Shown here: positions 1 to 6,607 of the stretch, one piece after another
How the letters are laid out: each line of letters begins with the position of its first letter
Numbering within the stretch: position 1 is the stretch's first letter
NCBI GenBank assembly: GCA_012798055.1
Contig: JAAZOA010000350.1
Coordinates: forward strand, 1-6,990
DNA: 6,990 nucleotides
Direction of reading: 5' to 3'
Source of the DNA: Syntrophomonadaceae bacterium
Lineage (GTDB): Bacteria; Bacillota; Syntrophomonadia; Syntrophomonadales; Syntrophomonadaceae
Program-made: the position numbers and the translations under genes
The notes under the pieces: generated by a model
The model's input: the letters and a program-made list of their open reading frames with translations, nothing else
What the model was told of the DNA's origin: nothing
Database searches by the model: none

Positions 1-384
1 GAAATAAATATACTCCAGGCTACCCTGGAAGCCATGTGCGTGGCGGTGCACGAACTGATCCCGCAGCCCGACTATCTGCTGGTCGATGCAGTGAAAATAC
101 CGGGTCTGTCAATTTGCCAGCGTCCCATCATCAAGGGGGACACCCTGAGCCTATCCATTGCTTGTGCTTCCATTTTAGCCAAAGTGGAGCGGGATCAAAT
201 GATGCAAAACTACGATGCAATTTATACTGGCTATGGTTTCGCCACTCACAAGGGCTACGGGACCAGGGAACATCACAACGCTCTGCGCCACCTGGGGCCC
301 TGTCCTATTCACAGGGGCAGTTTTGCGCCGGTGCGATCGATGTTGAGGAATGCTGGATGTGTGGAACCCAGCCTGTTTGACTGA
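1..384 (+). CDS. rnhB: Ribonuclease HII, C-terminal part (5' end outside window)
   Basis: The reading frame is open from base 1 and ends with TGA at 382-384, giving 128 residues, so the N-terminal portion with the first two acidic catalytic residues is missing. RNase HII cleaves the RNA strand of RNA-DNA hybrids and starts removal of single ribonucleotides from DNA. Seen here: the LLVDAV segment (Asp at residue 29, bases 85-87) and the KGD segment (Asp at residue 47, bases 139-141), which match the third and fourth acidic metal ligands of the family. These are followed by the SIACASILAKVERD helix and the family-typical GYGFATHKGYGT and PIHRGSFAPV stretches near the C-terminus. The stop leaves a normal family end, so the gene is cut only by the window edge. 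Neighbour yraN follows after about 116 bases, a pairing common in Bacillota. Confidence 0.95.
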   Translation, partial: EINILQATLEAMCVAVHELIPQPDYLLVDAVKIPGLSICQRPIIKGDTLSLSIACASILAKVERDQMMQNYDAIYTGYGFATHKGYGTREHHNALRHLGPCPIHRGSFAPVRSMLRNAGCVEPSLFD

Positions 385-429
385 CACCGAGTACATAAAT
401 AAATATCATGCTAGAGGCGGAAATCCTTG

Positions 430-459
430 CCGCTAATGAAGGGCGGCACAAATTAGCGG
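430..459 (+). other. Perfect 8-bp inverted repeat between rnhB and yraN
   Basis: CCGCTAAT at 430-437 is the exact reverse complement of ATTAGCGG at 452-459, with a 14-base loop. No T-run follows, so it does not look like an intrinsic terminator. A weaker pairing (GGCAT 463-467 with ATGCC 484-488) lies just before the yraN ribosome binding site. The role is unknown: an mRNA leader structure, a protein-binding site, or chance. Confidence 0.35.
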
Positions 460-500
460 AGAGGCATAGATTCATCTTTATACATGCCGGAGGAAGCAGG

Positions 501-848
501 ATGCGAAAAGCCCTGGGTAAATGGGGAGAGGACATAGCTGCCGATTATCTGCGGCAGCGGGGATACCGAATAATTACCCGCAATTTCCGAACTCGTGCCG
601 GTGAAATCGACATCGTCTGCAGACGGGGCCGGTTGCTGGTGTTTGTGGAGGTCAAAACCCGGAACGGTACTGCCTATGGGTCTCCCGAAGAATCCATTAC
701 GCTTGCGAAACAAAGGCAAATCCGCCAGTTAGCCCTGGCTTATCTAGAAAACAATAAGCCGAACTTTGGGGAGGTAAGGTTTGATGTGATCGGGATCCTG
801 ATCAGTGACGGCCGACCCCAAATCAACCACTTGGAGGCTGCATTTTGA
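501..848 (+). CDS. yraN: YraN/UPF0102 family nuclease-fold protein
   Basis: This is a 115-residue protein, the usual length of the family. I chose ATG 501 because GGAGGA at 489-494 sits 6 bases upstream and the protein then opens with MRKALGKWGEDIAADYL, the conserved family start. The frame is open upstream to an ATG at 408, but that extension has no family character. Visible motifs are GEIDIV (Glu35, Asp37), FVEVKTR (Glu50, Lys52) and RFDV (93-96). The D...ExK arrangement is that of PD-(D/E)XK nuclease-like folds, related to Holliday-junction resolvase-type enzymes. The cellular role of YraN is not settled, so DNA processing is a family-based inference. It follows rnhB and is closed by an intrinsic terminator about 20 bases after its stop, so it probably ends that transcription unit. 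Confidence 0.93.
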   Translation: MRKALGKWGEDIAADYLRQRGYRIITRNFRTRAGEIDIVCRRGRLLVFVEVKTRNGTAYGSPEESITLAKQRQIRQLALAYLENNKPNFGEVRFDVIGILISDGRPQINHLEAAF

Positions 849-866
849 TCAATTTTGGACTCGGGC

Positions 867-897
867 AAGCCTGAATAATGAATTCCGGGCTTTTTTT
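867..897 (+). terminator. Rho-independent terminator after yraN
   Basis: AAGCCTGAAT (867-876) pairs with ATTCCGGGCTT (882-892) with one bulged C and one G-U pair, around the loop AATGA, followed by a run of seven T (891-897). It separates the rnhB-yraN unit from folD. Confidence 0.85.
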
Positions 898-929
898 GGT
901 AGTATTTAATGGTCACATAATAGACATGC

Positions 930-935
930 GGAGGG
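930..935 (+). promoter_or_regulatory. Ribosome binding site that fixes the folD TTG start
   Basis: GGAGGG lies 7 bases before the TTG at 943. No in-frame ATG gives a full-length N-terminus, and a second TTG follows at 946 with a spacing of 10, so 943 is the better start. Confidence 0.75.
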
Positions 936-942
936 ATACAAA

Positions 943-1773
943 TTGTTGATTTACAGCAAGGAGATCAGGGAGCAGATCAAGGCCAGGATAAAACTAGCAG
1001 CCTTGCAGGTTCCAATGGCCATGACCATAATCCAGGTGGGGGATGAAGGCCCGTCCACCGCCTACATTAATGGGGTTAAAAACTTTGCCCGCGATGTTTC
1101 AGTAGTTATCGATATTCTGCATCTGCCCGCCGACATCGGTTTGGACGAACTCCTCTATCATATTGAAGCGCTGAACCTGGACCCCAGGATAACCGGCATC
1201 ATGATTCAAAAACCCCTTCCGGCTCATATCAACGATAACCTGATAGTTCATGCCATGGATTACCGCAAAGAGGTGGAGGGGATACACCCCTTCAATATGG
1301 GCAAACTCCTCACCAAAGAACCTGGCGTGAGGCCCGCAACCCCCAAAGCGGTCATCCGGATGCTCAAGGATCATAATATCAATATCGATGGGGAAAATGT
1401 GACCATCGTAGGCCGCAGCAGTATACTTGGGGGACCTCTGGCCGTTATGATGATTGCCGAGAATGCCACCGTCACTACGTGCCATACCCATACCAGAGAC
1501 TTGGCCCAGGAAACAAAACGGGCCGATATACTGGTGGCAGCGCTGGGAAAAATGAATTTCATAACCGCGGACATGGTCAAAGAGGGTGGAGTCATAATCG
1601 ATGCTGGTATCAATTTCGATGCAGAGGGCAAGATACATGGTGATGTTCACCCTGATGCCAAAGCTAAAGCCCGGTTTGCCAGCGCAGTACCGGGTGGAGT
1701 AGGTGGGATTACGGTGGCAGAGCTTTTCGACAATCTGAGGATGCTGGCCGAGGAAAGCGCCAACAGCGACTGA
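943..1773 (+). CDS. folD: FolD-like methylene-THF dehydrogenase/methenyl-THF cyclohydrolase, divergent active site
   Basis: The protein has 276 residues and a TTG start. FolD interconverts methylene-, methenyl- and 10-formyl-tetrahydrofolate in the cytosol, feeding purine synthesis and, in many anaerobes, one-carbon metabolism. Seen: the N-terminal catalytic domain with GDEGPSTAY (Tyr41), GIMIQKPLP (Gln89) and KEVEGIHP (109-116); the NAD(P)-binding domain with GRSSILGGP (157-165) and ATVTTCHTHT; then ADILVAALGK, GVIIDAGIN and PGGVGGIT (250-257). The family's usual YxxxK is Y-I-N-G-V here: Val45 occupies the lysine position and Lys46 comes one residue later. The usual KDVDG is KEVEG and GGVGPMT is GGVGGIT. 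The enzyme is therefore intact but divergent. Dehydrogenase activity is likely, while the cyclohydrolase half is uncertain. It stands alone between a terminator and the thi leader. Some clostridial FolD proteins are also known to vary in this motif. Confidence 0.9.
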   Translation: MLIYSKEIREQIKARIKLAALQVPMAMTIIQVGDEGPSTAYINGVKNFARDVSVVIDILHLPADIGLDELLYHIEALNLDPRITGIMIQKPLPAHINDNLIVHAMDYRKEVEGIHPFNMGKLLTKEPGVRPATPKAVIRMLKDHNINIDGENVTIVGRSSILGGPLAVMMIAENATVTTCHTHTRDLAQETKRADILVAALGKMNFITADMVKEGGVIIDAGINFDAEGKIHGDVHPDAKAKARFASAVPGGVGGITVAELFDNLRMLAEESANSD

Positions 1774-1830
1774 TGCCCTTAATAGCCAGGGGGAACTGAC
1801 TTGAGATAGGTAAAAAAATAGGTGTTGCAG

Positions 1831-1859
1831 TTGTGGTGTAATTAGGTAGATAATATAAA
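1831..1859 (+). promoter_or_regulatory. Candidate sigma-A promoter of the thi operon
   Basis: TTGTGG (1831-1836) and TATAAA (1854-1859) are spaced by 17 bases. An alternative pair is TTGCAG (1825-1830) with GATAAT (1849-1854), spaced by 18. Either would start transcription near 1865, about 65 bases before the TPP riboswitch. The palindrome ACACGTGT (1860-1867) sits at the predicted start. No RNA evidence is available. Confidence 0.45.
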
Positions 1860-1862
1860 ACA

Positions 1863-1904
1863 CGTGTGGAGACTGGAGCCTTTTTAAAAAATCGCCTTCA
1901 CACG
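1863..1904 (+). other. Leader hairpin upstream of the TPP riboswitch
   Basis: CGTGTGGAG (1863-1871) pairs with CTTCACACG (1896-1904) over 9 bp including one G-U pair. The loop is A/T-rich and contains TTTTTAAAAAA. It is not followed by a T-run. It would form near the 5' end of the thi transcript and could protect or fold the leader, but its function is unknown. Confidence 0.4.
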
Positions 1905-1928
1905 ATTGGATCATCAGAATTGAATAAT

Positions 1929-2014
1929 GCACCGGGGAGCTGAGTTAGTCGGCTGAGAAAGATTTCGGATCTGACCCGTATACCTGATCTGGGTAATGCC
2001 AGCGTAGGAATTGC
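1929..2014 (+). promoter_or_regulatory. TPP (THI-element) riboswitch
   Basis: The conserved parts of the thiamin pyrophosphate aptamer are all here in order. The GGGG segment lies at 1934-1937 and a short P3 helix (AGCTG/CGGCT) runs through 1938-1954. The pyrimidine-binding CTGAGA is at 1953-1958. A small P3a hairpin with a TTCGG loop follows at 1960-1974. ACCTGATCTGG, gTAATG and CCAGCGTAGGAA (1982-2010) form the diphosphate-sensing arm, with CTGG/CCAG as P5. The closing helix P1 is short (GCA 1929-1931 with TGC 2012-2014). The element lies upstream of thiDE and is followed by an intrinsic terminator, so TPP binding is expected to stop transcription of the operon. Confidence 0.95.
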
Positions 2015-2039
2015 TTTTAGCTTTGTGTTAGGCCTTTCT

Positions 2040-2066
2040 GCCCTTTCAGGTTGGAAGGGCTTTTTT
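2040..2066 (+). terminator. Intrinsic terminator of the TPP riboswitch
   Basis: GCCCTTTC (2040-2047) pairs with GGAAGGGC (2053-2060) around AGGTT, followed by six T (2061-2066). It lies 26 bases after the aptamer and 57 bases before the thiDE start, the normal expression platform for transcriptional control. I could not define the competing antiterminator with confidence. AGAAAG (1956-1961) could pair with CTTTCT (2034-2039) just before the stem. Confidence 0.9.
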
Positions 2067-2123
2067 ATTGGCAGCGCTCTGGCGCAGTTATTCCTGGAAT
2101 ATCGTAAAAAAGGACTGGTAGGG

Positions 2124-3623
2124 ATGAAAATAAGCAAAGCATTGACTATTGCGGGATCTGATTCGGGGGGCGGAGCCGGCATACAGGCCGATCTCAAGAC
2201 TTTCGCTGCTTTGGGGGTGTATGGCAGCAGCGTGATCACAGCCATTACCGCCCAGAATACCCTGGGGGTGACCCATTCAGCCGGGATTAACGAGGAAATG
2301 GTGGCTCGGCAGCTGGACGCTGTGTTAGCGGACATTGGGGCTGATGCTGCCAAGACCGGCATGCTTTTTGACGAAAAAGTGGTGGAAGCGGTCGTCGATC
2401 GCCTGGCCCATTACCGGTTGCCTTGCCTGGTAGTCGATCCGGTTATGATGGCCACCAGCCAAGCACCGCTTCTCACTCAGCGGGGGCAAGAGCTGCTGCG
2501 GGAAAGACTCATACCCCTGGCGTCTTTTATCACCCCCAATTGTGCTGAAGCCAGTGCTTTATGCGGGTTCAAGATCGAAGGCGAACGTGACCTGTACCGG
2601 GCGGCCCGGGAACTCCATGCCAGAGGAGCGGATTTTGTGGTTATAACCGGCGTCAGTAGAAAAGGTAAGTCCCTGGAATTCTGTTTTGATGGCCAGGAAT
2701 CAGGAAAAATTACCGGTCCGATGCTGGACAGCCCATATACCCATGGAACCGGCTGTGCATTTTCTGCCGCCTTAGTTGCCTATAAGGCTCAAGGGGCTTC
2801 GGATTGGTCGGCGGTTGTCATGGCCAAGAAATATGTGACTAACGGCCTTCGTTACGGCTATCCGGTCGGAACGGGCACTGGTCCCCTCAACCACATGGCA
2901 TCCTTTTACCCGGGTGATTTGAAGGATGGCGAAATAGCTTCAGCGCGGGCCTACTCCTTTAAGGAGTGGGAAAGAAGACCGCAAATTAAGCCTGTGCCGC
3001 TGCTTAACCTGATCATTGGCGGGCCACTCTGTGCCGGGCAGGATTATGCAGAATTGGCAGGAATTGCAGCCAGCAACGGGGTAGGGATGATACAACTGCG
3101 GGAAAAGTCCTGGGAGACCAGGCAGCTTATCGAGACAGCTCAAAAGATGCTGCCGATCTGTCACGCCTACGGAAGTCTGCTGATCATAAACGACCGGGTC
3201 GATGTGGCCCTTGCAGCCGGGGCCGATGGGGTCCACCTGGGCCAGACCGACCTGGACCCCCAGACGGCCAGAGCCATTTTGGGACCAGGTAGAATAGTCG
3301 GTGTATCTGCTGCCTCTGTAGCTGAGGCCGTTGCAGCTGAAGCCAGCGGTGCTGATTACCTGGGAGTCCTGGTTTATCCGTCTACCAGCAAAGATTGCCC
3401 CTATAAGGCCGGGGGGGAGGATCTGTTGCAGAGAATAGGAGCCAATGTGAGTATCCCGCTTATCGCCATTGGCGGAATAACCCCTCACAACACTTCCTCC
3501 CTCTTGGCGGCTGGGGCTTCGGGGGTTGCAGTGATCTCGGCCATCCTCGGCAACGATGACCCGGTGTCGGTCATACAGGAATTTGGGCAAGTGCTCAGAA
3601 ACTGGGGTGAGCCTGACAGATAG
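2124..3623 (+). CDS. thiDE: ThiD-ThiE fusion: HMP(-P) kinase / thiamin phosphate synthase
   Basis: The 499-residue protein carries two enzymes. Residues 1-265 are ThiD, which phosphorylates HMP and HMP-P to HMP-PP. The motifs are AGSDSGGGAGIQADLKTF (10-27), VVDPVM (103-108), TPN..EA (137-142) and the catalytic THGTGC (206-211). After a linker of about 25 residues, 291-499 are ThiE, which joins HMP-PP and thiazole phosphate into thiamin phosphate. Its motifs are IQLREK (323-328), IINDRVDVALAAGADG (354-369), HLGQTD (371-376), AIGGIT (448-453) and GVAVISAI (467-474). The ThiE diphosphate loop, usually GVGPxFPTxTK, reads GVLVYPSTSK (414-423) and is one residue shorter. I chose ATG 2124, with AGGA nine bases upstream and a typical ThiD N-terminus. 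The open frame back to 2025 runs through the riboswitch terminator. It is first in the thi operon, 57 bases before thiC. Confidence 0.95.
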   Translation: MKISKALTIAGSDSGGGAGIQADLKTFAALGVYGSSVITAITAQNTLGVTHSAGINEEMVARQLDAVLADIGADAAKTGMLFDEKVVEAVVDRLAHYRLPCLVVDPVMMATSQAPLLTQRGQELLRERLIPLASFITPNCAEASALCGFKIEGERDLYRAARELHARGADFVVITGVSRKGKSLEFCFDGQESGKITGPMLDSPYTHGTGCAFSAALVAYKAQGASDWSAVVMAKKYVTNGLRYGYPVGTGTGPLNHMASFYPGDLKDGEIASARAYSFKEWERRPQIKPVPLLNLIIGGPLCAGQDYAELAGIAASNGVGMIQLREKSWETRQLIETAQKMLPICHAYGSLLIINDRVDVALAAGADGVHLGQTDLDPQTARAILGPGRIVGVSAASVAEAVAAEASGADYLGVLVYPSTSKDCPYKAGGEDLLQRIGANVSIPLIAIGGITPHNTSSLLAAGASGVAVISAILGNDDPVSVIQEFGQVLRNWGEPDR

Positions 3624-3680
3624 CGAAATTGCCCAGCCTGCTGTGGAACCATATTGACGAGATTTAAGGAGGAGAGAAAT

Positions 3681-4979
3681 ATGACCCAGGTTTTGAACGC
3701 CCGGCGAGGAAAGATTACCGACCAGATGTGGTCAGTGTCAAGGCAGGAGGGTATTCCAGCCGAGACCATCCGGGAGGGAATCGCCCAGGGCTTGATCGTG
3801 ATCCCTTTTAATAAAGCCCATCCTGGGCTAAAGCCATGCGGGATAGGGTTAGGGATGAGCACTAAGGTTAATGCCAACCTGGGGACTTCGTCAGTGTTCC
3901 CGGAATGGACCCATGAGGTGGAAAAAATGGAAGCAGCACTGTCAGCCGGGGCCGATGCCGTTATGGATTTGAGTACGGGCGGAGAAATACCGTCCTGCCG
4001 GCAGCATCTGCTGGAGAACTGTCCGGTGCCAATAGGTACGGTACCGATATACGAGGCTGCGGTCCGGACCCGTTCCCAGGGCCAGCTGGTGGTGGAAATG
4101 GAGCCCGATGAATTGTTCAGGGTTATCGAGGAACAGGCAGCTGCAGGTGTGGATTTCATCACTGTCCACTGTGGAGTTACCCGATCCATCGTGGAGAAGC
4201 TCCGGCACCAGCCCCGCCTGATGGGGATAGTAAGCCGCGGGGGAGCGATGATGGCTGGCTGGATCCTGCACCGACAACAGGAGAACCCCCTCTACGCTCA
4301 GTACGATAGGTTGCTGGAGATATGTAAACTTTATGATGTCACCCTTAGCCTGGGGGATGGGATGAGACCTGGTTGCCTGGCGGATGCCACCGACAGAGTC
4401 CAGCTAGAGGAATTGATGATCCTGGGAGATTTGGTCAGACTGGCGCGGGAAGCTGGAGTTCAAGTTATGGTCGAGGGGCCGGGGCACGTGCCATTCGATC
4501 AGATCGAAGCCAACGTCAAACTCCAGAAGAGACTTTGTCACGGAGCCCCTTTCTATGTGCTGGGGCCACTGGTAACCGATATCGCTGCTGGTTATGATCA
4601 TATAGCCAGTGCTATTGGAGGGACACTAGCAGCCATTGCCGGAGCTGATTTCCTATGTTACGTGACCCCCTCTGAACATCTAGGTTTACCCACTGCAGCT
4701 GATGTCCGTGATGGGGTCATAGCATCCCGAATAGCCGCCCATGCAGCTGATATAGTGAAGGGCCTGCCGGGTGCCTTAGCCCGGGATTTGGCCATGGCTG
4801 AAGCTCGTCGAGATCTGGACTGGGATAAACAGATGACTCTGGCCCTGGATCCGGCCCGGGCCAGGCAAATCAGACAGGAACGCAATCCCATGCTGCAAGA
4901 CGTGTGCTCCATGTGTGGCGAGTTCTGTGCCATCGACCTGGTCAGCCGCTGCTTCAGCAAGGCCGGCTCAGGTGAGTGA
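3681..4979 (+). CDS. thiC: Phosphomethylpyrimidine (HMP-P) synthase ThiC, short form
   Basis: ThiC is a radical-SAM enzyme that rearranges aminoimidazole ribotide to HMP-P, the pyrimidine half of thiamin. The 432-residue protein lacks the N-terminal domain found in proteins of about 600 residues, as in many clostridial and archaeal ThiC. Seen: MDLSTGGEI, PVPIGTVPIYEA, SRGGAMMAGWI, SLGDGMRPG, VMVEGPGHVP, APFYVLGPLVTDIA, YDHIASAIG and CYVTPSEHLGLP, all in family order. The C-terminal iron-sulfur motif is CSMCGEFC (Cys409, Cys412, Cys416), which is CX2CX3C rather than the CX2CX4C of well-studied ThiC. ATG 3681 follows AAGGAGG (3666-3672) by 8 bases. ThiC paralogs (BzaF/BzaA/BzaB) make the cobamide base precursor hydroxybenzimidazole. 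Position inside a TPP-riboswitch thi operon favours ThiC. Confidence 0.94.
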   Translation: MTQVLNARRGKITDQMWSVSRQEGIPAETIREGIAQGLIVIPFNKAHPGLKPCGIGLGMSTKVNANLGTSSVFPEWTHEVEKMEAALSAGADAVMDLSTGGEIPSCRQHLLENCPVPIGTVPIYEAAVRTRSQGQLVVEMEPDELFRVIEEQAAAGVDFITVHCGVTRSIVEKLRHQPRLMGIVSRGGAMMAGWILHRQQENPLYAQYDRLLEICKLYDVTLSLGDGMRPGCLADATDRVQLEELMILGDLVRLAREAGVQVMVEGPGHVPFDQIEANVKLQKRLCHGAPFYVLGPLVTDIAAGYDHIASAIGGTLAAIAGADFLCYVTPSEHLGLPTAADVRDGVIASRIAAHAADIVKGLPGALARDLAMAEARRDLDWDKQMTLALDPARARQIRQERNPMLQDVCSMCGEFCAIDLVSRCFSKAGSGE

Positions 4980-5021
4980 AATCAGTGGTCAAGAGGCAAA
5001 TATAGGGGGAGGTAGATTACG

Positions 5022-5828
5022 ATGTTGAAGAAATGCTCAATAATCTGGGACCAGGTCAGGATTAAGACTCCGCTGGTTCATTGTATAACCAATTATGTCA
5101 CTGTGAATGACGTGGCCAACATAATTCTAGCTGGAGGAGCGTCCCCGGCCATGGTGGAAAATCCCAGCGAAGCTGGAGATTTTGCAGGTTTGGCCAGCGT
5201 ACTCTATTTCAATCTGGGAACCCTGACCCGGGAACAGGAGGCAGCAATGCTGGAGGGAGCCAGGGCCGCAGGAGAAAAAGGAGTGCCAGTGGTAATCGAT
5301 CCAGTTGCATGTGGGGTAATTGCTCGTAAAAACCAGGTCATAAGCCAAATTGAGGAATTATCGTCCTTGGCCTGTATCAAGGGTAACGGGGCTGAAATAA
5401 AAAGCCTGGCAGGAATCAAGGCAGAGGCCCGGGGGGTTGATTCACTGGACTGGGGGGAAGGTCTGGAGGATGCCTGCCGCAGCCTGGCTAGAAGCAAACA
5501 GACAGTAGTGGCTGCCACCGGTGCAGTGGATGTGGTGGCGGACTCCCAACATATGGCCTTGATTAAGAACGGTACCGAATTGTATGCTTTAATCACCGGA
5601 GCTGGATGTATGGCAGGTGGGGTGGTGGCGGCTTGCATCGGTGCCAATCCCGAGCAGCCCTGGCTGGCTTCAGTGACCGGTTTGCTGGCGTTTAACATAG
5701 CCGGTGAGAGGGCAGCACTTGCATCCGGGCACAATCCTGGCACATTTCGCAGCTTGTTATGTGACCAGCTTTATGGTCTGGGCGGAGCAGATATTGCTGC
5801 CGCAGCCCGGATAGAGTGGCTAAGCTAG
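5022..5828 (+). CDS. thiM: Hydroxyethylthiazole kinase ThiM
   Basis: The protein has 268 residues, the normal length. ThiM phosphorylates the thiazole alcohol (HET) with ATP, allowing thiazole salvage. The product is the second substrate of the ThiE half of thiDE. Seen: the N-terminal PLVHCITNYVTVNDVAN (17-33) with GGASPAM (38-44), FNLGTL (63-68), VVIDPVACG (90-98), KGNGAEI (120-126), AATG (164-167) and the catalytic loop ITGAGC (191-196, Cys196). The usual TGTGC is TGAGC and the usual RGN is KGN, both mild changes. GGGGGAGG (5005-5012) precedes ATG 5022 by nine bases. It follows thiC by 42 bases and precedes the HAD gene by 44, clearly one operon. With no thiazole synthesis genes in view, ThiM suggests salvage is at least one thiazole source. 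Confidence 0.95.
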   Translation: MLKKCSIIWDQVRIKTPLVHCITNYVTVNDVANIILAGGASPAMVENPSEAGDFAGLASVLYFNLGTLTREQEAAMLEGARAAGEKGVPVVIDPVACGVIARKNQVISQIEELSSLACIKGNGAEIKSLAGIKAEARGVDSLDWGEGLEDACRSLARSKQTVVAATGAVDVVADSQHMALIKNGTELYALITGAGCMAGGVVAACIGANPEQPWLASVTGLLAFNIAGERAALASGHNPGTFRSLLCDQLYGLGGADIAAAARIEWLS

Positions 5829-5872
5829 AACCTGTTGGTGCCGGTGAATAGTCAGGTGAGGGAGCGATATAA

Positions 5873-6529
5873 ATGCCCAGGAGGCTAATGTTTTTTATCG
5901 ATTTTGATGGGACTATATCCAGAGAAGATATCTGCTCACTTATGCTGGACACCTTTGGGGGTGACAATTGGCGGGAATTCAACCGGCAGTGGGAAAAAGG
6001 GGACCTGACCACGGAAGAATGCGCCAGCCTGGTTCTGGGCAAGCTGCAGGTCAATCCAGTTGCCCTGGAGAATTGGTTTGACCAAGCCCAGATCGATGAA
6101 ACCTTTCTTGAATTCGTGCGCTGGGCAATTCAGCAGGAATACCCGCTCTTTATACTGAGTGACGGTTATGACAATTATATAAGCAGGGTACTGGGGCGTT
6201 ACGGGTTAAAAATACCGTTTTACGCCAATCACCTCACGTACCGACAGGGTTGGGAAATTACTTGTTTAAGTAACGATAACGAATGCAGGCGCCATGGAGT
6301 CTGCAAAACCCGACTCATGGAGTCGCTGCTGGACCCGGATTATTGCAGTGTATACATCGGGGACGGCTATTCGGACATCTGCCCGGCGGAAAAAGCAGAC
6401 CTGGTCTTTGCCAAAGATGACCTGGCCCGGTTGTGCAGAGAAAGGGGCATAGCTTATCATCCTTTTGGCTGTTTCAGCGATATAACGGCGGCGCTCACCA
6501 GGATCACAGATGAGAAGGCAAGCGGGTAG
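5873..6529 (+). CDS. HAD-IB family phosphatase (MtnX/PSP-like), last gene of the thi operon
   Basis: This is a 218-residue soluble HAD phosphatase with all catalytic motifs: DFDGT (10-14, nucleophile Asp10 and acid/base Asp12), SDG (96-98), Lys145 in GVCKTRLM, and GDGYSD (163-168). The CPAEKADLVFAK stretch and the C-terminal HPFGCFSDI are typical of the MtnX-like subgroup, whose named member acts in methionine salvage. No methionine salvage gene is nearby. Its place after thiDE-thiC-thiM suggests a thiamin-related phosphate ester such as thiamin phosphate or HMP-P, and HAD phosphatases acting on thiamin phosphate are known in other organisms. The substrate cannot be read from the sequence. 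Cys131, Cys138, His141 and Cys144 cluster before the lysine motif. GGGAG lies about 8 bases before ATG 5873. ATG 5888 also follows AGGAGG, but only 3 bases away, so 5873 is preferred. Confidence 0.88.
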   Translation: MPRRLMFFIDFDGTISREDICSLMLDTFGGDNWREFNRQWEKGDLTTEECASLVLGKLQVNPVALENWFDQAQIDETFLEFVRWAIQQEYPLFILSDGYDNYISRVLGRYGLKIPFYANHLTYRQGWEITCLSNDNECRRHGVCKTRLMESLLDPDYCSVYIGDGYSDICPAEKADLVFAKDDLARLCRERGIAYHPFGCFSDITAALTRITDEKASG

Positions 6530-6607
6530 TGACTTATAAAAATCGGGAGTTTTCAGCCAGGTACCGGGAAAAAATGCCGAAAATTGAGAAAAATATCTTG
6601 AAACGTC

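Noticed and set aside
408..500. Upstream extension of yraN to an ATG at 408
   Set aside because: ATG 501 has GGAGGA at 6 bases and begins the conserved YraN sequence; the extension matches nothing I recognise.
896..921. Promoter for folD between the yraN terminator and the start
   Set aside because: TTGGTA (896-901) and CATAAT (916-921) are only 14 bases apart. A promoter must be near, but I cannot place it.
1099..1932. Long open frame of 277 codons on the minus strand over folD
   Set aside because: It is antisense to a clear FolD, its composition looks like a shadow frame, and it shows no family motifs. The other minus-strand open frames over thi genes were rejected for the same reason.
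2025..2123. Upstream extension of the thiDE frame to an ATG at 2025
   Set aside because: The extra 33 residues would be encoded by the riboswitch tail and its terminator hairpin. ATG 2124 has a ribosome binding site and gives a standard ThiD N-terminus.
3681..4979. thiC as a BzaF-type hydroxybenzimidazole synthase
   Set aside because: The neighbours are all thiamin genes under a TPP riboswitch and no cobamide gene is in view, so ThiC is the better reading.
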